NCBI GenBank assembly: GCA_900380265.1
Contig: LR025083.1
Coordinates: 806,001-870,000, forward strand
Length of the DNA stretch: 64,000 bases
Source: Serratia symbiotica
GTDB taxonomy: Bacteria > Pseudomonadota > Gammaproteobacteria > Enterobacterales > Enterobacteriaceae
Direction of reading: 5' to 3'
Shown: positions 26,481 to 36,984 of the stretch, piece after piece
How the letters are laid out: each line of letters starts with the position of its first letter
Position numbering within the stretch: the stretch's first letter is position 1
Notes under the pieces: generated by a model
The model's database searches: none
The model's input: the letters and a program-made list of their open reading frames with translations, nothing else
Told to the model about the DNA's origin: nothing
Program-made: the position numbers and the translations under genes

Positions 26481-27149
26481 TACTACCTGACTTCTCTGAT
26501 AAATACTGGTTTTCTCTAAAAAGACATTTAATTATTTAGTTTTACAACGATTCAACTATTTTTTGTCTATTATGTTATGATAAAATTGAATTTTTCGTTC
26601 TTTAAACGCCATCCGGTTCACCCTCATTATTTGATTAAATAATTGAATATTTTAAACTTAATATATTGAGTTGTTTTCATGTGTCACGCTGCAAACGCTA
26701 GTATTCATCTTTCCTATTTATTTTTTAGAAATCTTTACACAAGAAATCATTATAAAAAGCATAAATAATCCTAAAGATAGAGTGCCTATTCCCCCCAATT
26801 AAAGAGATAGGCAGCCCACGCAAGTAAGTTTATTAAAAATTAGTCGACTGGTTGATTGAGTCACTACCTATTTATAATAGGTATGACCAACTCAAGCTGC
26901 CCCACCCAATAAGGATGTTACTTAGTAACCACGACTTTAGTCGCCTGAGGCTTCTCTTAGCTTCAATGGCAGGCTTTGCGATCATTTAATATGTACTCAT
27001 GTCATGAGTGTTCCCCCGTTTTATTTTCAAGGATCGAATACCGCCTGACGGCTAAAGCAACGACTGAGCTCCGCTTTGAGCGATACTAACAACGTGCAGG
27101 CTGATTAGAAGTGTCGTTAATTATCCCTCTTTTAGAGGTGGTTTATCGG
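26481..27149. other. AT-rich spacer between purL and glrK relics
   Basis: No gene is recognised. Enterobacteria encode the small RNA GlmY in this interval, but I do not see a sequence I could defend as glmY. Part of the missing purL glutaminase domain may have been here. A small stem (ACCTATT / AATAGGT) near 26863-26880 is within chance. Confidence 0.5.
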
Positions 27150-28590
27150 CGACCTAGTTAGCATCGGCACATGTTTAAAAAATCCCGTTGATGCAATTAC
27201 GTATACCTCTTCGCTAGGCACTTCAAATAGTGTTGATGGTGCTTTGTTGCGGCCGTGATTGATATTTCCCCGTGTCAGGCATGGCAGATTTTAGATCCGG
27301 TCAAAGCGTAGTTGGATAGACTGAAGCAAACATATAAATCGCTGCTAGGTCGTAGTGAGATGATACCTAGTCTAGTGGTGAGGATAGCGCAGTCAGCCCT
27401 AGAATTTTTACTTGTTTATCGTTCTTCTTGACTCTACGAGAATCCGCTTAAAATGAACTAAGGCATTTCGGAATCCATTCTATTATTCCAAATGAACTTT
27501 ATTTTTAGAACTTGCGCGATCTACAGAGTTAGCTAACGCCGATCGGATGTTAGCACAGTGGGTCAGATGCCGGGCTTGTCTGGTACTAATAGCATTCTTC
27601 TCACATTCTAACGCGGAGATGGGTCAGGAAATCCCGATGCTTATGTGGCGCATATATAGCAGTTATAGTCAGCTAACTGCTACATGTGGTGTATTTTGTA
27701 GTCGATACTATTGTGCCTGTTCGCTCGCAGCCTGCCGTTACTTGCTCGCGTAATCATTTACCTAGTGAAAGACGTCAAACAGATTATTACATCTGCATTT
27801 TGGACATGCCCGTGCGGTGTGCCTGCGTACTTGTTTAAAGGTCGCCTGAGCTAGTTCTGTTTGTGAGCTAAACATTATGTGGCGGAACGGATTCCTGGGA
27901 TGCCTTTAGTTCTGCTCTATAAGCTTTAGAGAATTATGTCATACAAACTGGAGGTGTCAGTATCGGGTATACGTTAAGTTATTTCTATGGTTGGTTGGCG
28001 TTGCGCCGCTGCTGCTTACTGGCAATTAAAGAGATCGAGGTATTCTTGATTGTAGTGGCTGAGACCAGAAACCAATTGAATACCACTAAGATTACAGCTG
28101 TAATCAGGCCGAAATCCATCGTAATATGAGGATGTATAGTGACGAGATATTATGGAACTGGTATCCCCCCACACATTTATAGCTCGGTCAAAACTTTCAG
28201 TACTGAGATCGCATTCGTAGCGGATGCTTGTTAAGTGGATCCTAGGCTATTCATGCGTTTACTGCATGATTCCTACTCCAACGGAATCTTCTTGTGGGCG
28301 CGATTCGCTAAGATTTTGATTTTTCGGGTTATTTAAAATAATAGTTGAAGATTAATATCGTCGCTACTGGCATATTGTGCTTTAAAGGCGATACTATGAT
28401 TTTCAATCTTTGTGCAGAGTAACCAGTAACTAACAGAGAAAGTTAAATAAAATGAGTTTTGGCTTTAAAATCGCTAAAGACTGTATACGTGTAGTATACA
28501 CAGTGAGTTGCAACTAATTATGTTTGCTGATGCAAGAGGTCTTTCCCGCATCGAATTAACATTAACAACTATCGAGTATAAATGATGTAC
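27150..28590 (+). pseudogene. glrK: glrK (qseE), decayed envelope-stress sensor kinase
   Basis: Position between purL and qseG fits glrK. Recoverable matches, in order: HSNAEMGQEIP in the frame 27547-27753 (family SRGQQLQREIA, before the second membrane segment); LHDSYSNGIF near 28266 (LDNLYSNAVH, the N box of the kinase domain); GDTMIFN near 28388 (ERAMIFE); SFGFKIAKDCIR at 28455 (GLGLSIARDCIR, the G2 box); and RIELT near 28549 (RIELP, the end). Many stops intervene. The partner regulator and lipoprotein genes are dead too, so the whole GlrK-QseG-GlrR pathway is gone. Confidence 0.78.
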
Positions 28591-28689
28591 ACAGAGTCAA
28601 AACACTTCCATCTGCCTATACCGAACCTTTACAGGATGCTAAGCGAAGAGCTTTACTTAGTCACAGCCAATACCTTTCCGTCGCCGATC

Positions 28690-29430
28690 TTATCATGCGC
28701 CTGTTTCTGACAAGTTGTGTGAAACACAGTAATAGTCATGTTCTAAAACAGTAATAATAAAAAGCGATTGGAGTATTAAAGTGTCGGTATACCGCTTGGT
28801 AGTTTGCGATATTCAAGTAGACTTCCAACAAAGCAGAAGCACGGTATACTTTGCTGCAGCGTACCTATAGCTATACTGGATATAAATGATCTCGATTGTA
28901 TTGAGCCAGGCCAGACGCAGTGCAGGTGAAAACCTGCGGGCGTCAGCAACATGCTAGGCATGTTAAAATAAAGCATCCTGATCGGAATGTGCCGAACCAC
29001 TTACGAGTAAATAATATAACATTATTAATTATTTTAACAGTACGCGGTTGACGTTTCGGAATCCGAATTTCAACAATTTTTGTTGTCACTGTAGCCGCAT
29101 CAGCAGGTAGTGAACCCCCTCACTTAATGAAATTAAGTGAGCAGGCTTTTCAAGAAAGCGCTAACAATCACATCAAAACTTACAATAAGGCATGGACTCA
29201 CCTTCAAGCTGATGTGTAAGATAAGCCACGCAAGCTCGAGCACTTGACTGACATAGAACGCCCGATTTGTGGCAAAACAAATCTAGGCGAAATTATAGAG
29301 AGCAATATCGGACAACTAAAAGTGGATGCTACAGTTAAAAACTGTACTCCTGTGAGGAGTTTGATCCACAAAGTGTGCTGCATACCAGCTCCGTCTTACC
29401 AATCGAAACAGGCATAGCATCGCGCTCCGC
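28690..29430 (+). pseudogene. qseG: qseG, decayed outer-membrane lipoprotein
   Basis: The clearest match is RKLEHLTDIER near 29230, nearly identical to RKLENLTDIER at the QseG C-terminus. Upstream, a hydrophobic run with LFLTSC near 28706 could be the former lipobox (ALLGC), and YWI...QARRSAGE near 28875 fits the YWLRAMDCADRLxPAQAR region. It lies between glrK and glrR relics as in relatives. In E. coli QseG is an outer-membrane lipoprotein that regulates GlrK. Confidence 0.72.
29119..29141. repeat. short perfect inverted repeat, 9-bp arms
   Basis: CTCACTTAA at 29119-29127 and its complement at 29133-29141 flank a 5-base loop; four T follow after five bases. It falls inside the qseG relic, so it is more likely chance or a decay product than a working terminator. 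Confidence 0.35.
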
Positions 29431-29464
29431 CAACAAAGGAGCTCATGCGTAATATCACAGGATA

Positions 29465-30764
29465 TCCATCGGTTAATTTTCTATGCGTTAATGATGGCCT
29501 CAGTTTGTTTCAATTGTTAGATATATCCGCCAAATAGGTGACTTTATATCAGCACAACTCGAACCGGCCAATAAGCATTGCGGGTTCTATCACGTGACAA
29601 ATTGGTTTGGTGATGAACTATCTACGGATCGAAAGGTCTGGGCATAGTGCTGCTTCCTGAGATTCATAAAGACAAGGCGGGGGATTAATCTGATCTTTAT
29701 TACTGTCCATGCTCCGATCCAGGATGATGTAGCTGAAACCCAACAGGGTGTCAGTTTCCTGAAGAAATCAGTAGATCGTGATTCGCCGTAGCAGGGCATA
29801 GATGAAGCGTAGTGGGGGTCGGCTGAAGAGGACAGTTTGTGTGAAGAAATTGTCACTCTTACCTTGCTGATTCTATCCCTGCTAGATTAGGCGAACGACG
29901 TATCGCGATGCGATGCCAGCGTATAAGCTAACAGCTAGCGTGCACTGGTAAAAGTGCTCGTAAGCTATCCACGGACTTTCCTCTTGCCCAGAAAGTCTTT
30001 ATTGCTATAAATCACGCTCACTTGTAGCACAAGCTACTGAAAATGAAATTATTTAGCAAAATCAAGGGGTCGTGATGCGTTTAGTAACCAAGACAGGTTA
30101 TTCGACGGGGTAGAAAAGGCTTTCTGTTTCTTGATAAACCCGGTGATATGCCTTATCGTAACAGGGTAAGGGACTGAGCCTACCATAATAAAACCAACTG
30201 CTTCCACTGGTCAGTACCTGAAATCTTGACATTGACGTGGATATCACCCTCCACTTTTGTCTACTAAATACGACAGAAACACATAAAATGCTTGCAGAGC
30301 TTTTCTACTTTCTAAATATAGTGCAGTTTAAACTTCCCAACACTAAGGGAATGCATCGAAGATATTCCACTATTGAGAATCATTTGCTACACCATGTTTG
30401 TCCTGAAGAAAAATGTTTGCTGAGTAGCTTCTCGTCTTTTGGCATGAAACAGATTTTGAATGTTAGTTAGCCGGATGCTGTGCGAAAATTGGTGAATATC
30501 ATTAAGTCCAGATGGCGTTGAAATCGGTAACGGTTATAGACGAAGGGATGGTAGACCAGGAACTGGAAAGACAAAAGACTGTGCTAACAACGTTTCTTGA
30601 TGCGCGCTATTAGCGTCAATTATACTATCAGCATAATTGCAATAAGCTTCTATAAAGAACCATAGGGCATGTGGCCGAAGTTGCGCGCATAGCAGGCTAT
30701 AACCATCCAGATTGGCATACATAGTTTCACGATAAGCTCGGTAATGATGTTAAAAAATGATTTT
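29465..30764 (+). pseudogene. glrR: glrR (qseF), decayed sigma-54 response regulator
   Basis: A long series of matches to GlrR across the whole gene. Receiver: LCVNDGLSLFQLL at 29481 (LLVDDDPxLLKLL), the first aspartates partly lost. Then DDVAETQQGVSFLKKSVD near 29720 (DAVAATQQGVFSFLTKPVD). The frame 30237-30470 (DITLHFCLLNTTETHKML, then NIVQFKLPN) matches the AAA+ C-terminal part (DINVRIISATHRDLPKAM, NVVSLKIPA). Near 30640-30764 IGHVAEVARIAGYN and GNDVKK match the helix-turn-helix end (GNVTHAARMAGRN, ANDFKE). Length is close to the intact gene. Stops and shifts throughout make it non-functional. Confidence 0.9.
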
Positions 30765-30890
30765 CTTGCTGCGGTCTATAGATGCAGACATCTTAAATAA
30801 TTGGGCGGAATGATCTCTACTCTGCCTTTGTTAGTCTTGAAAAGACTCAGCTTAGAAGGCTTATGGCACATATTAAGCGGAAGAATAAAA

Positions 30891-32513
30891 ATGATTAGAT
30901 CACTTTCCATCGCCTTGGCCCAGCTGAATCTGTTGGTCGGTGATATAGAGGGCAATACTGAGCGTATGTTGAAAATCGTGAAAGAGCAATATGAGGCAGG
31001 TGCTGATCTGGTTATGTTCACCGAGTTATCGCTATGTGGTTATCCACCGGAAGATCTGCTATATCGTGACGATTTCTATCACCGCTGCATCGCCCAGTTG
31101 CAGCGTTTTCAGCAAGCTGCGAGTGATGTTGCGATCCTGCTCGGCCACCCCTGGCGTGAAGGGAATAAGTTATACAATGCGTTATCTGTGTTTGAGAAGG
31201 GGCGTTTGCTGACCCGTTACTTCAAGCAAGAGTTGCCAAATTATGGCGTATTCGACGAGAAACGCTACTTTCATCCTGGTAGCAAAACATGTGTAGTGGA
31301 GTTGAAGAGGTATCGTCTTGGTTTGCTGATTTGCGAAGATCTGTGGTTACCTGAGCCGATTGACGCTGCTAAGGCTGCCGGTGCTGAAATCATTCTATCG
31401 ATTAACGCCTCACCGTATCATTATGAGAAGCCTGACATTCGTAATACACTGATGGTTGCTCACTGTCAGCGAACTAATCTACCACTAGTCTATTTGAACC
31501 AGATTGGCGGGCAGGATGAACTGGTTTTTGACGGTTGTTCAAAGGTATTTGACGCTGCAGGCAATACAATTCACGTATTGGGCGCTTTTACTGAGCAGGT
31601 TGCTCTGCTTGAATTCAAAGAGATGGATGTGGTTCCGATGAGTAAACCAGTTACTCAGTTACCGAAACTGGGTCAAGTATATGCAGCACTGGTACTGGCA
31701 GTACGTGATTATGTGACCAAAAACGGGTTTAACGTCGCGGTTCTGGGCCTGTCAGGTGGTATTGACTCAGCATTGACGCTGGCGATTGCCGTTGATGCGT
31801 TGGGAAAAGATAGCGTACAGGCCTTAATGCTGCCGTTTCGTTATACCGCAGACATCAGTATCGCCGATGCCAAAGAAGAAACCGAAATTCTTGGTGTGGC
31901 ATTTGATATTATCTCTATCGAACCGATATTCGATGCCTTTATGGGAGAGTTATCGCCGATTTGTTCTTATGCTGAACGTAAGACCACCGAAGAAAACCTC
32001 CAGGCTCGATGTCGTGGGGTGATACTGATGATGCTATCCAATAATCGCGGTGGTATAGTGCTGACTACCGGTAATAAAAGTGAGATAGCAGTGGGCTATA
32101 CCACACTATATGGAGATATGGCTGGTGGCTTTGCTGTCCTGAAAGACGTCCCAAAAACGCTAGTGTTAAAGTTGTCAGAATATCGGAATGGCATTTCTTA
32201 CGTAATTCCACACCGGGTAATTAAGCGACAGCCTTCCGCCGAGCTGTCGCCGGGGCAAGTTGATCAGGATAGCCTACCGCCTTATGATATTTTGGATGCG
32301 ATCCTTGAGAGGTATGTCGAAGAGGATAAATCAGTTACAGATATTGTGGTCGAAGGCTTTGACGAGGCTATTGTGCGCCAAGTGATCCGCCTGGTGGACA
32401 TCAATGAATATAAGCGGCGTCAGGGAGCTGTTGGGCCGCGTATCAGTGTCCGTAACTTCGGCAAAGACCGCCGTTATCCAATCACATCAGGATTTGGCCG
32501 CAATCATTGGTAA
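30891..32513 (+). CDS. nadE: glutamine-dependent NAD+ synthetase
   Basis: Amidates nicotinate adenine dinucleotide to NAD+ using glutamine nitrogen. 540 residues, two domains. The N-terminal nitrilase-type glutaminase (about 1-250) has its triad at Glu45 (FTELSLCGYPPED), Lys112 (RYFKQELPNYG) and Cys148 (LLICEDLW). The C-terminal synthetase carries the ATP-binding SGGIDSALT (288-296) and GNKSEIAVGYTTLYGD. I choose ATG 30891 because MIRSLSIALAQLN is the family start; the frame is open 30 codons further upstream without similarity. It lies between dead glrR and dead glnB, a Serratia/Yersinia-type arrangement; E. coli instead has a short ammonia-dependent NadE elsewhere. Confidence 0.95.
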   Translation: MIRSLSIALAQLNLLVGDIEGNTERMLKIVKEQYEAGADLVMFTELSLCGYPPEDLLYRDDFYHRCIAQLQRFQQAASDVAILLGHPWREGNKLYNALSVFEKGRLLTRYFKQELPNYGVFDEKRYFHPGSKTCVVELKRYRLGLLICEDLWLPEPIDAAKAAGAEIILSINASPYHYEKPDIRNTLMVAHCQRTNLPLVYLNQIGGQDELVFDGCSKVFDAAGNTIHVLGAFTEQVALLEFKEMDVVPMSKPVTQLPKLGQVYAALVLAVRDYVTKNGFNVAVLGLSGGIDSALTLAIAVDALGKDSVQALMLPFRYTADISIADAKEETEILGVAFDIISIEPIFDAFMGELSPICSYAERKTTEENLQARCRGVILMMLSNNRGGIVLTTGNKSEIAVGYTTLYGDMAGGFAVLKDVPKTLVLKLSEYRNGISYVIPHRVIKRQPSAELSPGQVDQDSLPPYDILDAILERYVEEDKSVTDIVVEGFDEAIVRQVIRLVDINEYKRRQGAVGPRISVRNFGKDRRYPITSGFGRNHW

Positions 32514-32526
32514 GAAAAGAAGTAGA

Positions 32527-32866
32527 TAAGAAAGCTGAAAAGATTAATCGGTTTATCAAACCACTAAATTGGTTATATCCGAGAACTTTTAGCTGAATTC
32601 GGCATGGTTAGTATAACAGTGACCTAAATGAAAGAGTTTGGCCATAAAAAAGACCAAACCGAGTTCTATTTCGGCGATTAATACATGGTAGATTTTTCTA
32701 TCCTAAAAGTTAGGATTGTAGTGGCTAACGATATTGTCGATTTTGACTGAGAAATATTATGTAGGATGCCAAATCGTGAAGATTAGTAATTGAAAAATTT
32801 TTCCGTTTCTAAGTGGTCATATAGCTGGTATTAGGATTGGTTTACAAGGCGAAAATTAATCTAATA
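32527..32866 (+). pseudogene. glnB: glnB, decayed nitrogen regulatory protein PII
   Basis: Directly after nadE. The translation MKEFGHKKDQTEFYFGD near 32629 matches VKGFGRQKGHTELYRGA, followed after a stop by YMVDF and VRIVVANDIVDF (family YMVDFLPK, VEIVVTDDIVDT). The end GHIAGIRIG near 32818 fits VARVIRIRTG. Stops break the frame in the T-loop, next to the uridylylated tyrosine position. PII would sense glutamine and 2-oxoglutarate; its loss fits with loss of nitrogen regulation in a nutrient-constant host niche. Confidence 0.9.
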
Positions 32867-34372
32867 CGATCGTATACTAAGAGCGGACCGTCAGAAATTC
32901 GGGCGTCGTGTAGTTTTGTGGTGTATGATTTCAGAGTTGAAGATTAGCGCATCAGGCTGTGCGTATTGTAAGGCTAAAAGATCGTAAATCTATTTGGTCT
33001 GTCCAAGTGACGTTAGCAATCTGCTTAACAGGGTGGATAAATGACTAAATGCTTAGGATGCGGCGTGTTATGCATTAAAAGACTAACGCCTCATTGATCT
33101 GATGAGCATGAGCAAGAAAGGTGGCTGGCAGGTTTAAGCTAGCCTCTGAGCCGTTGTCGTAGAAAATGCACCAGATGTAACAAAAATAATAATAGGTGCC
33201 GTTGGCAGCGTAACCCTGTTAATATAGTGATATTTACAGTTAAAAAATGCAAAAAAGATGTTTTCAGCCTACAGACTAAAACAAAACTTTTAACCGCGTC
33301 TTATATAAACTATGCTTATTTTCAGGATAATTTTTTATTTGCGATTTGCTCAGGCGAGAGAGCAAATAGGGAATTAAAATCCATTTAGACCTGTCTGTAA
33401 TTGTCGTATTGTTGCTTATTCTCTACGTCTAGCTCAGAAGATGAGCTATCGCGGGTTAGAGATGAGCATGCGTTTCAAGACAGTTCTTACTTCTCTCGAA
33501 AAGCTAAGAATGTTGTTCTCCACTATGTTGCTAGCAAATCGCCAAGAATAGTAAGTGCTTGTCAAGGTAACACTATGCAGGGCATCCACGCTTAGCCAAG
33601 TCTTTGCTGCGTTCGCTTTTTTGAAAAATTATGCTTCACGCTGAAATATCTTGGTGTGCAGAGTTCAGCCTATTCCTAAATCGTTGATAACTTACTTATT
33701 TGTTGAAGACTTTGACTACAGTGGCCAGGCGCTGGGTACAGCTAAGCGCAGCCTGATCTGGCTAAATGAGGATGTTTTTATGCGCTGATCTCTGCTATTA
33801 AGAGTAGCACTGTCAAGTTTCGATATTTTTCTAATAGGGTGAAGAGAGCAATTAACAGATGTTCTGCCTTAGATTATTGTTGCTGTTTTGAATATCTTTA
33901 AATTTAGTGTGATTAGGGAATGAATGTAATAAAAAGTATGGAATCAATACAAAGGTGGTCAATTTTAGCTAGCTAGTAGACAGGAAAGCATAAGATATTT
34001 AACGGTGTAGGTTGTTTGGTTTCTTGTGTCGGAGCTTTTCTTAAGAAAAGTTTAATAATCTACTCTAGATGCAGTATGTCAGAATCTTATGCGCAGCTGC
34101 ATTGCTCTTTTGTGATGGCTTGCGACCAGAAACTAATCAGGCGCAGAAATATGAAACCTAGCACCCTGAGGGTAAAGCGAATGCCTTACTTGTCTTATTT
34201 ATTAGGTAATTGATTAGGTGAAAGTCTTCTGGCGTCTTGTATTAAGCATTGACTTACACACTCCTGTCACTTCTCTCCTTACTAGAGAGAAGCAGTATAC
34301 ACTGTCGTTCGGTAATAAGGTAGGTGTTATTAGTTATGTTTGAATAGCCGTTGAAGTAAGGAGATGTCAGAG
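32867..34372. other. 1.5-kb decayed spacer between glnB relic and glyA
   Basis: The flavohemoglobin gene hmp usually lies here on the minus strand, divergent from glyA, but I could not find its motifs. A stretch at 33041-33200 translates with several cysteines (CLGCGVLC, then CRRKCTRC) and might be a worn zinc-binding protein; I cannot name it. The other short frames (33401, 34016) match nothing. Confidence 0.5.
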
Positions 34373-35626
34373 ATGTTAAAGCGTGAAATGAAAATTGCCG
34401 ATTACGATGCACCACTTTGGTGTGCAATGGAGCAAGAAGTATTGCGTCAAGAAGAGCACATCGAGCTAATCGCATCTGAGAACTATACTAGTCCACGAGT
34501 CATGCAGGCTCAGGGGTCACAACTGACCAATAAATATGCTGAAGGCTACCCAGGAAAGCGTTATTACGGCGGCTGTGAATATGTTGATATTGTTGAACAA
34601 TTGGCTATTGACCGTGCAAAAGAACTATTTGGCGCGGATTACGCCAACGTACAACCACACTCCGGCTCCCAGGCTAATTTTGCTGTTTATACTGCGTTGT
34701 TGCAGCCAGGTGATAGTATTTTAGGCATGAATCTAGCGGATGGAGGCCATCTTACCCATGGCTCTCCGGTGAGCCTGTCCGGGAAATTGTACAACGTGGC
34801 GCATTATGGTCTCGACGAAAAAGGGCAAATTGATTGTGAGCATCTGAATAAGCAAGCACAGGCGCACAAGCCAAAAATGATCATAGGTGGCTTCTCTGCT
34901 TTCTCCGGTGTCGTTGATTGGGGGAAAATGCGTGAGATTGCTGATAGCATCGGGGCTTATCTTTTTGTTGATATGGCACATGTTGCTGGTCTGATCGCCG
35001 CAGGCGTTTACCCAAACCCCCTACCGTATGCACACATTGTTACCACTACTACCCACAAAACACTGGCAGGCCCGCGTGGTGGTCTAATCCTGGCGAAGGG
35101 GGGGGGTGCAGCATTATATAAGAAATTGAACTCTTCCGTGTTCCCTGGAAGCCAGGGCGGCCCACTAATGCATGTAATCGCTGGCAAAGCGGTAGCGTTG
35201 AAAGAAGCAATGGAGCCAGAATTTAAAATTTATCAGCAGCAAGTAGTCAATAACGCAAAGGTCATGGTGGGTGAGTTCCTGAGCCGCGGCTATAAAGTAG
35301 TTTCCGGAGGCACTCACAACCACTTGTTTTTGTTGGATTTGGTTGACAGAAATTTAACTGGTCAAGAAGCTGACCTCGCTCTGGGTCTTGCAAATATTGT
35401 TGTTAACAAAAATAGCGTGCCAAATGATCCCAAAAGCCCATTTGTGACTTCTGGCTTGCGTATCGGTACACCGCCAGTGACGCGCCGCGGTTTCAAAGAA
35501 GCCGAAGTGAGTGAACTTGCTGCTTGGATCTGTGATATTTTGGATGATATTAAGGATCATGCGACTATCGAACGGACAAAGAAGAAAGTATTGGATGTCT
35601 GCGCCCGATTACCTATTTACGCGTAA
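34373..35626 (+). CDS. glyA: serine hydroxymethyltransferase
   Basis: PLP enzyme converting serine plus tetrahydrofolate to glycine plus 5,10-methylene-THF; main source of one-carbon units. 417 residues, E. coli length. The PLP lysine lies in [14 protein letters not shown]; the ring-stacking His126 is kept in GGHLTHG, but His123 of E. coli is Asp (NLADGGH). AAGGAG at 34358-34363 decides the start: it is 9 bases from ATG 34373 and abuts an in-frame ATG at 34364. It is one of the best conserved genes here. Kept although purL, guaB and guaA are dead, so its one-carbon output probably serves thymidylate and formyl-Met-tRNA, and glycine supply. Confidence 0.97.
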   Translation: MLKREMKIADYDAPLWCAMEQEVLRQEEHIELIASENYTSPRVMQAQGSQLTNKYAEGYPGKRYYGGCEYVDIVEQLAIDRAKELFGADYANVQPHSGSQANFAVYTALLQPGDSILGMNLADGGHLTHGSPVSLSGKLYNVAHYGLDEKGQIDCEHLNKQAQAHKPKMIIGGFSAFSGVVDWGKMREIADSIGAYLFVDMAHVAGLIAAGVYPNPLPYAHIVTTTTHKTLAGPRGGLILAKGGGAALYKKLNSSVFPGSQGGPLMHVIAGKAVALKEAMEPEFKIYQQQVVNNAKVMVGEFLSRGYKVVSGGTHNHLFLLDLVDRNLTGQEADLALGLANIVVNKNSVPNDPKSPFVTSGLRIGTPPVTRRGFKEAEVSELAAWICDILDDIKDHATIERTKKKVLDVCARLPIYA

Positions 35627-36090
35627 GTGAATCCTCGCAGTCGAACTACTGACTAATGAGAGTAGTGTTACTTGTTCGTGCATACTGCCTGGTGTGCTCG
35701 CACCTATTATGTCGCCATCATAGGCATGATGTTCAGGCGCCGAGTAATGCCAGTGCTGCTGTTTTTAATTTGCTCATCGCGTTTATTTTGACTTGATTAC
35801 GGACTTGGTTTTGGTAGGTGGCGTCTAATGAAGTATTCAACTATTAGCGCTGTTGGGAATGGCAGGCGTTAATTTAGCACTGGCTATTAGGCCCACATAT
35901 GTATTTAATGTTTAGCAGGTAAGGAAAGGAATCGTTTGCTTATGACTTGATACGAGCACATGTCTCGATTAGGTTAAACTGAAGCGTTACTTAAAGTCAG
36001 GTGCCAGCCTTAAGAACATTTCTCGCTAAACTGCAAACATCATCGCTACATATTTCGATGTTATTTAGTGTCCAGGTGAAACTGCAATTA
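35627..36090 (+). pseudogene. short relic, possibly hcaT transporter
   Basis: The 464 bp between glyA and suhB contain no intact gene. The translation ALLGMAGVNLALAIRPTY near 35848 resembles ALLTLGVASMLLGFLIRPT of HcaT, an MFS transporter that lies between glyA and suhB in E. coli. If correct, most of the gene is deleted. Convergent ends of glyA (+) and suhB (-) meet here; I see no strong terminator hairpin. Confidence 0.35.
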
Positions 36091-36891
36091 TCAGTTTTTC
36101 TTTTCGTTAAGTGCTGCACGAAGAGTAGAAAGTATAGCTTTCACAACACGTGGGTTGCCTGCAACGATGTTACCGGAGCTAAAGTAGTTATGGCCACCAA
36201 CAAAGTCAGTAACTAACCCACCAGATTCACGCACAAGGAGTTCGCCTGCTAAAAAGTATAAAGAGTTTGAACTAATCTTGAGAAAGCCATCCAGTCGTCC
36301 AGCGGCGACATAAGCTAGATCAAGAGAGCTAGATCCAGTACGCCGGAAGTCTGCGAATTGGGTGAATAGTTTGCTAATCAGCTTACTATATGGGGTTGAT
36401 TGTTGTTTATATTTTAACGGGACACCGCTTGCCACAATTGCGCGATCTAGATCTTTCGCATGAGTGCCACGCAGGCGGTAACCGTTAAGCTGTGCGCCTT
36501 GACCACGCGTAGCAGTGAATAGCTCATTGCGTATTGGATCATATATTACTGCTACTGTAGTACGCCCTTTAATGCGTACTGCAATAGAGGTAGAGAAATG
36601 TGGGAAGCGTTTTATAAAGTTTGAGCTACCATTTAGTGGATCGATCACCCATTGTATCTCTTGATCTTTGCCGGCCAGTTCACCACGCGCTTTAGTGAGA
36701 ATGGTATGCTGTGGATAAGATTTACGGATTACTCCGATGATTAGATGTTCTGCATCGCGATCAACATTAGTGACAAAGTGGTGCATGAGGTTTTGGGTTG
36801 CTTCTAAAGCATCTGGGATTTCATAGTTTTTTGTAATTAAATTACCCGCCTTACGAGCAGCTCGTACAGCGATAGTCAGCATTGGGTGCAT
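36091..36891 (-). CDS. suhB: SuhB, inositol-monophosphatase fold, catalytic site lost
   Basis: A full-length, gap-free homologue of E. coli SuhB (266 against 267 residues), with well conserved ends and the dimer-region motif DFRRTGS. The inositol monophosphatase metal site is destroyed: E67 is Lys (TKARGE for TEESGE), D84 is kept, D87 is Asn and T89 Ser (DPLNGSSNF for DPLDGTTNF), and D212 is Tyr (NSLYFLAGE for RPWDFAAGE). Phosphatase activity is therefore very unlikely. In E. coli SuhB also works as a subunit of the rRNA transcription antitermination complex with Nus factors, a role not needing catalysis. The open frame amid so many pseudogenes suggests that this role is under selection. It is the only intact minus-strand gene in the window. 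Confidence 0.95.
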   Translation of the reverse strand: MHPMLTIAVRAARKAGNLITKNYEIPDALEATQNLMHHFVTNVDRDAEHLIIGVIRKSYPQHTILTKARGELAGKDQEIQWVIDPLNGSSNFIKRFPHFSTSIAVRIKGRTTVAVIYDPIRNELFTATRGQGAQLNGYRLRGTHAKDLDRAIVASGVPLKYKQQSTPYSKLISKLFTQFADFRRTGSSSLDLAYVAAGRLDGFLKISSNSLYFLAGELLVRESGGLVTDFVGGHNYFSSGNIVAGNPRVVKAILSTLRAALNEKKN

Positions 36892-36984
36892 GGGTGTCTT
36901 CCAACTACGATGTTAAAGAAGAATAATAGTGCACAGCATAGCAGCTGTGGGGCAAAATACCTACATTCGGATTAAGATGTGCTG

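Noticed and set aside
27300-27420. LemA-family-like stretch (RSEMIPSLVVRIAQSA)
   Set aside because: Synteny and the matches around it place it in the glrK relic; the resemblance to LemA is short and has no other support.
33041-33200. Cysteine-rich stretch that might be a zinc-ribbon protein
   Set aside because: Stops interrupt it, and the cysteine spacing fits no family I know.
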